Assembly (NCBI RefSeq): GCF_900112475.1
Contig: NZ_FOLW01000003.1
Location: forward strand, 1 to 64,000
DNA from: Pragia fontium DSM 5563 = ATCC 49100
GTDB taxonomy: Bacteria; Pseudomonadota; Gammaproteobacteria; Enterobacterales; Enterobacteriaceae
Length of the DNA: 64,000 nt
Reading direction: 5' to 3'
The position numbers were made by a program, and so were the translations under genes. Shown piece after piece: positions 35,966 to 45,823 of this stretch (its first letter is position 1; each line of letters begins with the position of its first letter). The notes beneath the pieces were generated by a model that had not been told where the DNA came from, searched no databases, and was given only the letters and a program-made list of their open reading frames with translations.

Positions 35966-38661
35966 GTTTCTTCCATACTGGTAATGATTTCAGGTTGAGT
36001 TTCTAACGGTAGCGTAAAATAGAAGTGGGCTCCGCCCTCTGGTCCATTTGCCGCTCTAATTGTTCCCCCGTGTAGATTAACGATAGCCTGACAGATGGCT
36101 AAGCCAAGTCCAATACCGTGAATGGGGGATTCTTTACTTCCTCTGGAAAATTTATCAAAGATAATCTTTTCCTGCCCCTGAATAATGCCCGCGCCGTTAT
36201 CCCATATTTCTATTTCAATCAGCTTTTGTTTAGGTTTAGCTAAGGCTTTGATGCCAATTGTTGTTTGTGGGCCTGCGTATTTAGCTGCATTTTCCAGCAG
36301 GTTAAGCAGCACGCGTTCGATTAACGACGAGTCACAATTGATCAATGGTAGATCGGCCGGAACGTCGATAGCAAGCTGATGAGATTCAAGAATGTTATCC
36401 AGCGTGTGTAATGCGCTACCGACGATCTCTTCCAACGATTGCCACTCTTTTTTCAGGCTAAAACCGCCGGACTGAATACGCGCCATATCCAGTAGGTTAT
36501 TCACCAATTGAGTGGTATTCAAGACATAGCGGCGAATTTTCTCTGCTTGTGAAAAGTAAGGTGAACCCTCGCTTTTCAGATTAACTGCCAGAATATCGGT
36601 TTGTCCCAATAAAACGGTTAACGGCGTGCGTAAATCATGGGACAACGCCGCCAGCAGTGAGTTACGTAACTGTTCCCGCTCAGTATCCAGCTTGGCTGCT
36701 TCGGCGGTTTGTGCCAGCAATAGACGTTCCAGGGCGTTGGAGATCAGGACGGTATAAGTTTGTAACAGACGTTGTTGCTCCGGCACCATCAATTGCCGCA
36801 GGCTGGTCGGTTCAATAGCTAAAACACCTAAGGTTCTATCCTGACTCACCAGCGGTTGAAGCTGATAAGGAACGCTGGGCAGCGTATCGGTACCGGAACC
36901 CGCTGGGGAACGCTTATCAAAACACCAACGGGAAATAGCGCCATCAACCAGAATGGATGACTGATTTTTGACTTTAATTTCCCGTAGGGTTCCACTCGCG
37001 TTGGGTAGCATCAGCGTACTTTTAGCGTTAAAGCTGCTGAAAATAAAGTACCCGCTGCTCTTGGCAATATCTTCTACCGTCAGAGCCTGACTGAGGACTT
37101 TGGACATTTCATACATATGACGGGCGCGCTGTTCACGCAATCGGGCGACTTTGGCCTGATAACGTACTCCGGCAGTCAGATTACCGATCACCAGACCGAC
37201 GCTAAGCATGACACCAAAAGTGACAATATACTGCACATCGCTGACCGAGAATGACCAGCGCGGTAGAACGAAGAACAGGTCAAAGCTGGCAACGTTAATC
37301 ACCGTAGCAAACGCCGATGGCCAGCGGCCATAAAATAGCGCAATGATCACCACCCCTAACAGGTAGATCATTACAATGTTCGCTAAATCGAACATCGGTA
37401 ATTGCCAATGGGCAAGCAGCGTAATTAACGAACAAAGTAGGGTGGCCATCAGGCAACCATACAATTCCAGCCGCCATTTTTCGGTAATGGGGCGATTGTC
37501 GTTTTCTTTTACGTTAAGCGGTAGGGGAGTATCTTCAACGGCAATAATCACCAGATCGAGATCTGGCCCCAATTTCCCCAGACGATCGGCGAAACTGCCG
37601 CGCAGCTTCCAGCGTTGTTCACTGCGGCGACCAATCAGTATTTTGCCGAGATTGTGCTCTCTGGCGTAGCGTAATATTGCCCGTTCTTCACAAGGATCGG
37701 ACAGCGTGGAGGTTTCTGCCCCCAGTTCCTGAGCCAGTTTTAAAGAGAGCAGAATGGCGCGGCGTTGATGTTTACTCATCTTATGCAGACGCGGGGTTTC
37801 AACATACACCGCATGCCAAACGCAGCCTAGTTTGGCGGCTAAACGCGCTGCGGCTCGTACCAGCTTATCGCTACCGGAATGACGACCAATGCATAACAGA
37901 ATGGCATCACGGGTATGCCAGACGCGCTCTCCATCTCCGGTTTTCCGGAAGGCTTGCATCTGTTCATCGACTCGGTCGGCGGTACGTCGTAATGCCAGTT
38001 CCCGTAGCGCGATCAGGTTGCCTTTGCGGAAGAAGTTTTCAATTGCACGTTCTGCCTGACCGGAAATATACACTTTGCCTTCGTTCAAGCGTTGACGCAG
38101 GTCATCCGGTGGAATATCCACCAAAATAACGTCGGTAGCATCGTCGAAGATTCGATCGGGAATGGTTTCTCGCACGCGGATGCCGGTAATGCCGCCAACC
38201 ACATCATTCAGGCTTTCCAGATGCTGAACGTTAACCGTGGTAAATACGTCAATGCCCGCATTGAGCAGCTCTTCCACATCATTCCAGCGCTTAGGGTGGC
38301 GGGAGCCACTGGCGTTGGTGTGGGCCAGTTCATCAATTAGAATAACGGCAGGATGCCGCGCAAGGGCGGCATCAATATCGAACTCTCTGACCTGATGGCT
38401 ACGCATATTCACGCGTTTCAGGGGCAGGGTTTCCAAACCATCAAGCAGAGCCGCGGTTTCACTGCGGCCGTGGGTTTCAATCACGCCAGCTACAATGTCT
38501 AAGCCTTGAGCGCGTAAACGCTGGGCTTCTTGTAGCATGGCGTAGGTTTTCCCCACGCCAGCACAGGCGCCGAAAAAGACTTTCAGCTTACCTCTGGCCT
38601 CTTCATTGACCTGAGCCAGCAGTCGGTCTGGATCGGGTCGTTGGAGTTCATCGTCTGTCAT
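35962..38661 (-). CDS. kdpD: Sensor histidine kinase KdpD
   Basis: Senses potassium and turgor and controls KdpE. 899 residues. Order: N-terminal KdpD domain with Walker A GACAGVGKTY (31-40), universal stress protein domain (about 250-375), four transmembrane helices (about 400-500), GAF domain, then the kinase core with H675 in ALSHDLRTPL, the N box LLNLLENAAKYAG and G boxes GIGLGLAI. AAGGAC supports the start, 8 bases after the kdpC stop. Confidence 0.97.
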   Translation of the reverse strand: MTDDELQRPDPDRLLAQVNEEARGKLKVFFGACAGVGKTYAMLQEAQRLRAQGLDIVAGVIETHGRSETAALLDGLETLPLKRVNMRSHQVREFDIDAALARHPAVILIDELAHTNASGSRHPKRWNDVEELLNAGIDVFTTVNVQHLESLNDVVGGITGIRVRETIPDRIFDDATDVILVDIPPDDLRQRLNEGKVYISGQAERAIENFFRKGNLIALRELALRRTADRVDEQMQAFRKTGDGERVWHTRDAILLCIGRHSGSDKLVRAAARLAAKLGCVWHAVYVETPRLHKMSKHQRRAILLSLKLAQELGAETSTLSDPCEERAILRYAREHNLGKILIGRRSEQRWKLRGSFADRLGKLGPDLDLVIIAVEDTPLPLNVKENDNRPITEKWRLELYGCLMATLLCSLITLLAHWQLPMFDLANIVMIYLLGVVIIALFYGRWPSAFATVINVASFDLFFVLPRWSFSVSDVQYIVTFGVMLSVGLVIGNLTAGVRYQAKVARLREQRARHMYEMSKVLSQALTVEDIAKSSGYFIFSSFNAKSTLMLPNASGTLREIKVKNQSSILVDGAISRWCFDKRSPAGSGTDTLPSVPYQLQPLVSQDRTLGVLAIEPTSLRQLMVPEQQRLLQTYTVLISNALERLLLAQTAEAAKLDTEREQLRNSLLAALSHDLRTPLTVLLGQTDILAVNLKSEGSPYFSQAEKIRRYVLNTTQLVNNLLDMARIQSGGFSLKKEWQSLEEIVGSALHTLDNILESHQLAIDVPADLPLINCDSSLIERVLLNLLENAAKYAGPQTTIGIKALAKPKQKLIEIEIWDNGAGIIQGQEKIIFDKFSRGSKESPIHGIGLGLAICQAIVNLHGGTIRAANGPEGGAHFYFTLPLETQPEIITSMEET

Positions 38662-38669
38662 GACCGTCC

Positions 38670-39248
38670 TTATTTTCTGCTCTGGGTTTCACTGTCCAGA
38701 GCCAGATTCAGCATCAAAACGTTGACCACCGGTGCGCCCAGAATATCGGCAGGTTGTTGAGTATTCTGTTCGATTAACTGGCGTACGGTTTCCAGTGGCA
38801 GATGCCGAGCCGCGGCGACGCGTTCAGCCTGATAAATGGCACCGTCCGGTGAAATATGCGGGTCGAGGCCACTTGCTGAGGCGGTAACCAGTTCCAGTGG
38901 AACAGCGCCAGTCGCGTTCGGATTCTCCGCGCGCAAATGTTGAACGTCCGCCTCGATTCGCTGTTTCAGCACGGGATTATTGCTCGACAGATTACTGCCG
39001 CCGGATGCTAACGCATTATAGGGCATTTGTGCCGTAACAGAAGGCCGCCCGTGGAAATAGTCTGCTCGGGTAAAGTTCTGGCCGATAAGCTGTGAACCGA
39101 CCACGTTATCCTGCTGCATAATCAGTGAGCCTTGCGCTTTGCCGGGTAGAAAAGCCTGAGCCAGCCCGGTTACCGCCAGCGGATAAATCACGCCGGTTAT
39201 CAAGGTCAGTAATATCAATAACACAATCGAAGGTCGTAAATAGTTCAT
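38670..39248 (-). CDS. kdpC: Potassium-transporting ATPase subunit KdpC
   Basis: 192 residues. One N-terminal transmembrane helix (about 7-30, with the usual TGVIYPLAVTGLAQ), then a periplasmic domain containing GSQLIGQNFTRADYFHGRPS and a C-terminal LETVRQLIEQNT segment. KdpC raises ATP affinity of the complex. It sits between kdpB and kdpD in the standard order. Confidence 0.97.
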   Translation of the reverse strand: MNYLRPSIVLLILLTLITGVIYPLAVTGLAQAFLPGKAQGSLIMQQDNVVGSQLIGQNFTRADYFHGRPSVTAQMPYNALASGGSNLSSNNPVLKQRIEADVQHLRAENPNATGAVPLELVTASASGLDPHISPDGAIYQAERVAAARHLPLETVRQLIEQNTQQPADILGAPVVNVLMLNLALDSETQSRK

Positions 39249-39293
39249 GATTGAGTGTCCGATTAAAATCCTGTTGGGTTATTTAATATAGGG

Positions 39294-41360
39294 TTATGAC
39301 AAACCGAGCAACGTCAGCAGCACGTCAATCAGCTTGATGCCAATAAACGGCACCAATAGGCCACCCAGTCCATAAATCCACAGATTGCGTCGCAGCAGAG
39401 CGGCAGCGGACATGGCGGTATAGCTCACGCCCTTCAATGCCAGCGGAATCAGGAACACGATAATCAACGCGTTAAAGATAACTGCCGATAAAATCGCCGA
39501 AGTCGGAGATGTCAACTGCATCACGTTGAGCGCATTAAGCTGTGGGTAGGTGGCAGCAAAGGCGGCCGGGATAATGGCAAAATATTTCGCCACATCGTTA
39601 GAGATACTGAAGGTGGTTAATGAACCGCGCGTCATCAGCATCTGTTTACCGATATGCACCACTTCAATCAGTTTGGTGGGGTTAGAATCCAGATCCACCA
39701 TATTACCTGCTTCTTTCGCCGCTTGGGTTCCGGAGTTCATGGCTACGGCAACGTCGGCCTGTGCCAGTGCTGGCGCATCGTTGGTTCCGTCGCCGGTCAT
39801 GGCCACCAGTCGTCCTTCAGACTGATACTGACGAATCAGCGCCAGTTTGGCCTCCGGTGTTGCTTCCGACAGGAAATCATCCACGCCGGCCTCGGCGGCA
39901 ATGGCTCCGGCGGTCAAATGGTTATCGCCGGTGATCATTACGGTTTTGATGCCCATTAGTCGTAGTTGGGCGAAGCGTTCTTTAATACCGCCTTTAACAA
40001 TATCTTTGAGTGCCACAACGCCTAAAACTTTCAGATTATCTGCGACGACCAGAGGCGTACCGCCGGTGCGGGCTACCCCTTCAACCAGGACATTAATTTC
40101 TGGCGGAAACGTTATCCCGTTAGATTCCATATAATTACGGATAGCGTCTACCGCACCTTTACGGATTTTTCGACCATGAATGTTAACGCCGCTCATTCGG
40201 GTCTGGGCTGAGAACGGAATAAAGGAGGCTTCCAGCGCATGAATATCTCGTTCACGCAGGTTAAAACGCTGCTTAGCCAGCACCACAATACTACGGCCTT
40301 CCGGCGTTTCGTCGGCCAGAGAAGAGAGTTGAGCGGCATCTGCCAGCTCGGTTTCACTGACGCCGGGAGCCGGTAGAAACTCGGACGCCTGACGGTTACC
40401 AAGGGTAATGGTACCGGTTTTGTCCAACAGCAGAACATCAACATCCCCGGCGGCTTCCACGGCGCGACCGCTGGTGGCGATCACGTTTGCCCCCAACATC
40501 CGGCTCATACCGGCGACGCCGATAGCGGAGAGCAGACCGCCAATGGTGGTGGGTATCAGACAAACCAGCAGCGCAACTAGCGTAGTGATGCTAACGGCGG
40601 TACCGGACTTACCCGCTTCAACGCTGAAAATCGAGAAGGGAAAAATGGTGGCGGTTGCCAGCAGGAAGACAATGGTTAACGCTACCAGCAGAATGGTTAA
40701 AGCCACTTCGTTCGGTGTCTTACGACGTTTAGCGCCTTCAACCATGGCAATCATTCTATCGAGAAAGGTTTCTCCCTGATTAACGGTACTTTGAATAATC
40801 AACCAGTCTGACAGAATACGCGTACCTCCGGTTACTGAGGAGAAGTCGCCACCCGCTTCACGGATTACTGGCGCTGACTCACCGGTAATGGCGCTTTCAT
40901 CCACCGATGCGCCACCTTCGATGATCTCACCGTCACAGGGGATGGTATCCCCGGCTTTAACCAGCACGATATCGCCTTTTTGCAGGTTCTCAGAGGTCAC
41001 AGTTTCGGACGGTGAATCAAGGCGTGCTTCAGCCAGTTTGGTTGCCCAACTGGTCTTTTTCACGCCTTTCAGGCTTTCCGCCTGCGCTTTGCTGCGGCCT
41101 TCAGCCAGTGCTTCGGCAAAGTTGGCGAATAACACCGTGAACCAAAGCCAGAGGGCGATACTTCCGGTAAACAGAGCGCCGCCGTCGGTTTTGCCGAACA
41201 GGATGGCCAGCCAGATTACCGTAGTGATAATGCTGCCCAGATAAACAACAAACATAACCGGATTGCGCCACTGCACGCGCGGGTCCAGTTTTTTAAAGGC
41301 TTCTTTCAACGATGTACGCATCAGTTTAGGTTCAAACAGTGCACTTTGTTTACGGGTCAT
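39294..41360 (-). CDS. kdpB: Potassium-transporting ATPase ATP-binding subunit KdpB
   Basis: P-type ATPase catalytic subunit, 688 residues. The phosphorylated aspartate is D313 in [10 protein letters not shown]. Actuator motif ITGESAPV, nucleotide-binding [10 protein letters not shown], and hinge motif [12 protein letters not shown] are all present. Seven membrane helices predicted. AGAGAT precedes the start; 33 bases separate it from kdpA. Confidence 0.98.
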   Translation of the reverse strand: MTRKQSALFEPKLMRTSLKEAFKKLDPRVQWRNPVMFVVYLGSIITTVIWLAILFGKTDGGALFTGSIALWLWFTVLFANFAEALAEGRSKAQAESLKGVKKTSWATKLAEARLDSPSETVTSENLQKGDIVLVKAGDTIPCDGEIIEGGASVDESAITGESAPVIREAGGDFSSVTGGTRILSDWLIIQSTVNQGETFLDRMIAMVEGAKRRKTPNEVALTILLVALTIVFLLATATIFPFSIFSVEAGKSGTAVSITTLVALLVCLIPTTIGGLLSAIGVAGMSRMLGANVIATSGRAVEAAGDVDVLLLDKTGTITLGNRQASEFLPAPGVSETELADAAQLSSLADETPEGRSIVVLAKQRFNLRERDIHALEASFIPFSAQTRMSGVNIHGRKIRKGAVDAIRNYMESNGITFPPEINVLVEGVARTGGTPLVVADNLKVLGVVALKDIVKGGIKERFAQLRLMGIKTVMITGDNHLTAGAIAAEAGVDDFLSEATPEAKLALIRQYQSEGRLVAMTGDGTNDAPALAQADVAVAMNSGTQAAKEAGNMVDLDSNPTKLIEVVHIGKQMLMTRGSLTTFSISNDVAKYFAIIPAAFAATYPQLNALNVMQLTSPTSAILSAVIFNALIIVFLIPLALKGVSYTAMSAAALLRRNLWIYGLGGLLVPFIGIKLIDVLLTLLGLS

Positions 41361-41393
41361 TTGGGATATCTCTTTTGTTTTTTACCGGAACAT

Positions 41394-43070
41394 TCAGAAC
41401 TGTAAATGTTCTGCAATCGGGCCAAGCGCCAGTGCTGGAACAAAGGTCAGGGCGCCGACCAGTAAAATTGTGCCGATCAGCAGGCCAATAAACAGCGGGC
41501 CATGCGTAGGTAACGTGCCGTTACCGGCAGGTTGGTGTTTCTTAGCTGCGAGTGAACCGGCAATGGCTAACACCGGTAGAATCACGCCGAAACGGCCAAG
41601 AAACATCGCCAGCGCCAGCATCAGGTTGTAGAACGGCGTATTCACGCTTAAGCCAGCGAATGCGCTACCGTTGTTATTTGCAGCGGATGAGAAGGCATAC
41701 AGCACTTCAGAAAAACCGTGGGCGCCGGGGTTGAGAATGCCGCTTCTGCCTGCATCGGTGCTAATAGCCAAAGCCGTGCCTAGCAGTACCAATGTCGGCG
41801 TGACCAGAATGGCTAACGCGGTCATTTTGATTTCATACACTTCGATTTTTTTGCCCAGATATTCAGGACTACGGCCAATCATCTGTCCGGCAATAAATAC
41901 CGTTAGTAAAACAAACAGCAACATACCGTAAAGGCCGGAGCCAACGCCGCCAAACACCACTTCGCCAATCTGCATTAACCACATTGGCACCATGCCACCT
42001 AACGCGGTGAAGGAATCATGCATGGCGTTAACCGCACCGCAGGAAGCCGCCGTTGTCACTACGGCATACAGTGAAGAGGCGATAATGCCAAAGCGACTCT
42101 CTTTACCTTCCATATTGCTATGGCCGTTCAGGCTAAGCTGAGTCAGAAAGTCAGGTCCGTTGAGTTCGGCATAGATAACGACAATCACCGCAACAATAAA
42201 GATCAGCACCATCGCCCATAACAACGCGTTGCCCTGACGACTATCGCCGACGGCTCTACCAAAGGCCATGCAGAGCGCACAAGGGATAAGGAAGATGGCG
42301 AGCATTTGCACCATATTACTGAGTGCGGTTGGGTTTTCGAACGGATGGGATGAGTTGGCGCCAAAGAAGCCACCGCCGTTGGTTCCTAGCAGTTTAATCG
42401 CTTCCTGAGACGCTACAGGCCCCATCGGCAGCACTTGTTGTGCACCTTCCAGTGAGGTCAGATGAATATAAGGACTTACGTTTTGCAGCACGCCCTGACT
42501 GACAAAAAACAGTGCCAGTACCAGCGCCAGCGGCAGCAGGATATAAAGGGTAATGCGGGTGAGGTCTACCCAGGCGTTACCGATGGTTTGGGAAGAATGA
42601 CGACTGAACGCCCGGATAAAGGCGAACACCACCGCGATGCCGGTCGCAGCAGACAGGAAGTTCTGTACCGTTAATCCAACCATTTGGCTAAAGTAGCTTA
42701 GGGTTGTTTCACCGCTATAGGCTTGCCAGTTAGTATTGGTGACAAAGCTAACGGCGGTATTGAGCGCCAGATCCCAAGACATATTTGGCATATGTTCCGG
42801 GTTTAAAGGTAGCCAAGCCTGAGTCATTAGCAGGGTAAATAGCAACACTAATCCGCACAGGTTAAAGATGATAATCGCTAGCCCATACTGATATTTGTTC
42901 ATCTCCCTAGGCTTAACGGCGCTACAACGCCAGAGCCTTTTTTCCATTTGCATCAGGCTGCGCGCCGGTTCACCGTCAATTAACTGCACCAGTAACCGAC
43001 TTAATGGTAACGACAGAATAAACAACACCGCCAGAAAAACGGCAATGGTGATAAACAACGTGGCGGTCAT
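41394..43070 (-). CDS. kdpA: Potassium-transporting ATPase potassium-binding subunit KdpA
   Basis: 558-residue channel-like subunit of the SKT superfamily, ten membrane helices. Selectivity filter-type loops include [30 protein letters not shown] and [12 protein letters not shown]. The start codon shares one base with the kdpF stop (TAATG), and its ribosome binding site GGAGGA lies inside kdpF, which indicates translational coupling. Confidence 0.98.
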   Translation of the reverse strand: MTATLFITIAVFLAVLFILSLPLSRLLVQLIDGEPARSLMQMEKRLWRCSAVKPREMNKYQYGLAIIIFNLCGLVLLFTLLMTQAWLPLNPEHMPNMSWDLALNTAVSFVTNTNWQAYSGETTLSYFSQMVGLTVQNFLSAATGIAVVFAFIRAFSRHSSQTIGNAWVDLTRITLYILLPLALVLALFFVSQGVLQNVSPYIHLTSLEGAQQVLPMGPVASQEAIKLLGTNGGGFFGANSSHPFENPTALSNMVQMLAIFLIPCALCMAFGRAVGDSRQGNALLWAMVLIFIVAVIVVIYAELNGPDFLTQLSLNGHSNMEGKESRFGIIASSLYAVVTTAASCGAVNAMHDSFTALGGMVPMWLMQIGEVVFGGVGSGLYGMLLFVLLTVFIAGQMIGRSPEYLGKKIEVYEIKMTALAILVTPTLVLLGTALAISTDAGRSGILNPGAHGFSEVLYAFSSAANNNGSAFAGLSVNTPFYNLMLALAMFLGRFGVILPVLAIAGSLAAKKHQPAGNGTLPTHGPLFIGLLIGTILLVGALTFVPALALGPIAEHLQF

Positions 43071-43159
43071 TAGAAATCCTCCGCATTAAACAGGGCATAA
43101 ACTAAATACCCCAATAACAGGATAACGAATAACACACCGAGAATGATGCTGATACTCAT
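43070..43159 (-). CDS. kdpF: Potassium-transporting ATPase small subunit KdpF
   Basis: 29-codon ORF read by hand on the minus strand, with one transmembrane helix ([20 protein letters not shown]) and the tail YALFNAEDF. It is very close to E. coli KdpF, the lipid-like stabiliser of the Kdp complex. CAGGAAA is 6 bases before the ATG. The stop overlaps the kdpA start by one base. It is easily missed because of its length. Confidence 0.95.
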   Translation of the reverse strand: MSISIILGVLFVILLLGYLVYALFNAEDF

Positions 43160-43184
43160 AGCTTTTTCCTGAAGGTTATTTTTA

Positions 43185-43214
43185 GATATATCAATATTAG
43201 AAGGGTTAATGCAA
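43185..43214 (-). promoter_or_regulatory. Candidate kdpFABC promoter
   Basis: On the minus strand TTGCAT (43209-43214) is followed after 16-18 bases by GATATA/TATATC (43185-43192). It lies between the KdpE site and kdpF, at the distance expected of an activated sigma-70 promoter. Confidence 0.5.
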
Positions 43215-43239
43215 AAATGTTGATAAAAGAGGGCTGAAA

Positions 43240-43258
43240 GGTGTAAAAAAAGTATAAA
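43240..43258 (-). promoter_or_regulatory. KdpE operator upstream of kdpF
   Basis: The minus strand reads TTTATACTTTTTTTACACC, which matches the KdpE binding site of E. coli. It is 81-99 bases upstream of kdpF and just upstream of the candidate promoter, so the whole kdpFABCDE transcript should be activated by phosphorylated KdpE. Confidence 0.9.
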
Positions 43259-43259
43259 A

Positions 43260-43718
43260 ATCGTGAGGATCAGGTTGAAAGTCGGTCATTTAAAATGATA
43301 TCTGCATTGCTATTGATGAGATATTTATCTTGCCGTTATTCCTATTTCAAAAAATAAATTATTTTATTATTTGTTTTGATAAGGGGGATTAATTTCAGAT
43401 AATTATCTTTTTAATTTAACTGATTATTAATTAATAGTTTTGACATTATATCAAAATAGTCTTTGCGATAAGTTGACTGGAAAATATATTTTATTTAGCG
43501 TGTTTTGAGCCCGCGGGATAGTTTAGGTCGTACACTAGGTGCAAACACCATCAACACCGTTATTAGGTATTTACCCCCTATCAAGAGTTGATATAGTAAC
43601 CAGGCTCACTGTATGCCGGTTTCAATATTGAAAGATAATTTGATACAACGTCATATGAGGTTTCGATTTTTGTTTCATACTGATAGCTACTCTGTTGTTC
43701 TGATAAAAGGTTAGGTTG
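43260..43718. other. AT-rich gap upstream of kdp and a small membrane protein gene
   Basis: About 460 bases with no gene. A perfect dyad TTTTGA-N7-TCAAAA lies at 43438-43456 and could be an operator for either side. No T-tailed hairpin is visible. Confidence 0.45.
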
Positions 43719-44045
43719 ATGCTAAGAAGAATATCTTGGGGATTGGGCATACTGTCGCTGTTGGTTCCTGTCGCCCTGTATGCATGGCAATGGTCACAGC
43801 ATCAGAAATTAATGGCCTCCGGTCTGAGCAGTGATGATTTAGGCTGGATGCTTAGCGTATTGCTGGTTGATGTCTTTTTAGCCGGTGTAATCGCCTTTTT
43901 TGCCGTAATTTTGAACGCGCTTTCACTGTATCGTTTGCCGCAAGGCGTTGAGTTTAATCCGGTGATGCGAATTTTTGAGATGCTGCTGCTGGCGCTGCCG
44001 TTGCTGGCATGTCTGTTTTTTGCCGGCGTTTCGATGATGCACTAA
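43719..44045 (+). CDS. Small inner membrane protein of unknown function
   Basis: 108 residues with three hydrophobic helices (about 7-24, 44-70, 85-105) and short basic loops. No family recognised. The ATG at 43719 has AGGTT upstream; an in-frame TTG at 43716 is less likely. It lies 181 bases before ghxP on the same strand and may have its own promoter. No terminator is obvious between them. Confidence 0.65.
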   Translation: MLRRISWGLGILSLLVPVALYAWQWSQHQKLMASGLSSDDLGWMLSVLLVDVFLAGVIAFFAVILNALSLYRLPQGVEFNPVMRIFEMLLLALPLLACLFFAGVSMMH

Positions 44046-44152
44046 GATCGCTTGAATCAAGAGCACGCTGGTCATTTTCCCCGACTTGCGTGCCATCAAT
44101 TTTTCCTTCTCTGATAGAAATCTACTAAAATCTAACGATAACAGTTGAAATC

Positions 44153-44218
44153 GAGGGGTATAAGCTCAGATAATCGTTTGCCTCATCAATCTGAAGCAAA
44201 CTTACCCCCTTCTGAGGA
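44153..44218 (+). promoter_or_regulatory. Structured leader of ghxP (candidate cis-regulatory RNA)
   Basis: Outer stem: AGGGG (44154-44158) with CCCCT (44206-44210), extended by AAG/CTT. Inside is an H-type pseudoknot pattern: TCAGAT (44166-44171) with ATCTGA (44189-44194), interleaved with GTTTGC (44176-44181) and GCAAAC (44196-44201). CTCAGA (44165-44170) is alternatively complementary to TCTGAG (44211-44216), which overlaps the GAGGA ribosome binding site. The exclusive pairings look like a switch. Function is inferred; no known purine riboswitch consensus is claimed. Confidence 0.5.
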
Positions 44219-44226
44219 CATCATTA

Positions 44227-45594
44227 ATGTCGAATGCAAACGATCGGAATATAAATGCTACCGGTCAGAATGGAACGTTAGATCGCTATTTCAAAATCTC
44301 TGCCCGTGGCAGTAGCGTACGGCAGGAAATTCTGGCTGGATTAACCACTTTTCTGGCAATGGTGTATTCCATTGTTGTTGTGCCGAGTTTGCTGGGTCAG
44401 GCTGGATTCCCGGTCGAAACCGTATTCGTTGCCACCTGTATTGTGGCTGGTCTGGGTTCTATTGCCATGGGGCTATGGGCAAACCTGCCTATGGCGGTGG
44501 GCTGTGCCATTTCATTAACGGCGTTTACGGCATTTAGTCTGGTCTTGGGACAGGGGCTGAGTATTCCGGTGGTGCTGGGCGCGGTATTCGTTATGGGTGC
44601 ACTGTTTACCCTGATTTCGGCTACCGGCATTCGGGCATGGATACTGCGTAATATTCCGATTGGTATTGCACACGGTACCGGTATTGGTATTGGGCTATTT
44701 TTGCTGATGATTGCCACCAGCGGTATTGGCGCGGTGGTGAAAAATCCGGGAGCGGGTTTACCGGTTCAGTTTGGTGACTTTACCTCGTTTCCCGTGATGA
44801 TAGCCTTTATCGGTTTGGCAATGATCATTGGTTTGGAAAAGCTAAAAGTTCCCGGCGGAATTTTGCTGGTGATTGTGGCGATATCAGCGCTCGGCTTAAT
44901 TTTCGATCCGCAGGTTACCTATACCGGCATGAGTTCAATGCCAACGCTGGTGGCAAAAGATGGTACCTCGTTGATCTTCAGTTTGGATATTATGGGGGCG
45001 CTTCAACTGGCGGTGCTGCCTAGCATTTTGGCCCTGGTTATGACGGCGGTGTTTGACGCAACCGGTACAATTCGTGCTGTTGCCGGGCAGGCTAACTTAC
45101 TGGATAAAGAAGGCCAGATTATTAACGGTGGTCGTGCGCTAACCACTGACTCCGTTAGCAGTATGGTCTCCGGTTTGGTCGGGGCATCGCCGGCGGCGGT
45201 GTATATTGAGTCTGCGGCGGGAACTGCCGCTGGTGGACGTACCGGTTTGACTGCGCTGGTTGTGGGGGTGTTATTCCTGCTGCTGCTGTTTTTCTCACCG
45301 TTAGCCGGTTTGGTTCCTGCTTATGCGACCGCTCCAGCCCTGATGTATGTTGGTTTGCTGATGTTGAGTAACGTATCGCGTCTGGATTTTGATGATTTTG
45401 TTGATGCCATGTCGGGTCTGATCTGCGCGGTATTCATTGTGTTAACCGGTAATATCGTGACCGGCATCATGCTGGGTTTTGCCTCGTTGGTTATTGGGCG
45501 TATTTGCTCTGGTGAATGGCGTAAGCTGAATATTAGCGTCGTTCTGATTGCAGTAGCACTGGTTACTTTCTATGTCGGTGGCTGGGCTATTTAA
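44227..45594 (+). CDS. ghxP: Guanine/hypoxanthine permease GhxP
   Basis: 455-residue NCS2-type (AzgA subfamily) proton symporter for guanine and hypoxanthine in the inner membrane. Sequence agrees with E. coli GhxP (YjcD) over nearly its entire length, including [22 protein letters not shown], the substrate motifs [24 protein letters not shown] and [10 protein letters not shown]-type [21 protein letters not shown]. About 14 helices. GAGGA lies 8 bases before the ATG within a structured leader. Confidence 0.95.
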   Translation: MSNANDRNINATGQNGTLDRYFKISARGSSVRQEILAGLTTFLAMVYSIVVVPSLLGQAGFPVETVFVATCIVAGLGSIAMGLWANLPMAVGCAISLTAFTAFSLVLGQGLSIPVVLGAVFVMGALFTLISATGIRAWILRNIPIGIAHGTGIGIGLFLLMIATSGIGAVVKNPGAGLPVQFGDFTSFPVMIAFIGLAMIIGLEKLKVPGGILLVIVAISALGLIFDPQVTYTGMSSMPTLVAKDGTSLIFSLDIMGALQLAVLPSILALVMTAVFDATGTIRAVAGQANLLDKEGQIINGGRALTTDSVSSMVSGLVGASPAAVYIESAAGTAAGGRTGLTALVVGVLFLLLLFFSPLAGLVPAYATAPALMYVGLLMLSNVSRLDFDDFVDAMSGLICAVFIVLTGNIVTGIMLGFASLVIGRICSGEWRKLNISVVLIAVALVTFYVGGWAI

Positions 45595-45618
45595 GTCGTT
45601 CCGTTGAATATCTCTTTT

Positions 45619-45648
45619 CTGGCCTTATGGTGTTAACCGTAAGGTCAG
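45619..45648 (+). terminator. Stable hairpin after ghxP
   Basis: A 12-bp stem with two G-T pairs (CTGGCCTTATGG / CCGTAAGGTCAG) and a TGTTAA loop, 25 bases after the ghxP stop. No T tract follows, so it may protect the mRNA 3' end or act in factor-dependent termination. Confidence 0.45.
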
Positions 45649-45823
45649 AAGCCTATCCCTTCCTCCCTCCCTTATTTTCTTGGTTTTCTATTGGTTTCAA
45701 GAATGTGTATTAAAAGGCACTTTTTAGTTTTAGCTAAAAAACGGATGATGCTATTTTATAGTTGCACGTGATTCGGCGGCCGAGGCCGCTTTTGCCCTGC
45801 ATCATGAGGAGTCTGATGAATCT

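Noticed and set aside
44175-44201. Possible PurR operator in the ghxP leader (CGTTTGC and GCAAAC)
   Set aside because: The two half-sites are in the opposite order and 14 bases apart, not the compact GCAAACGTTTGC palindrome PurR needs. An RNA stem explains them better.
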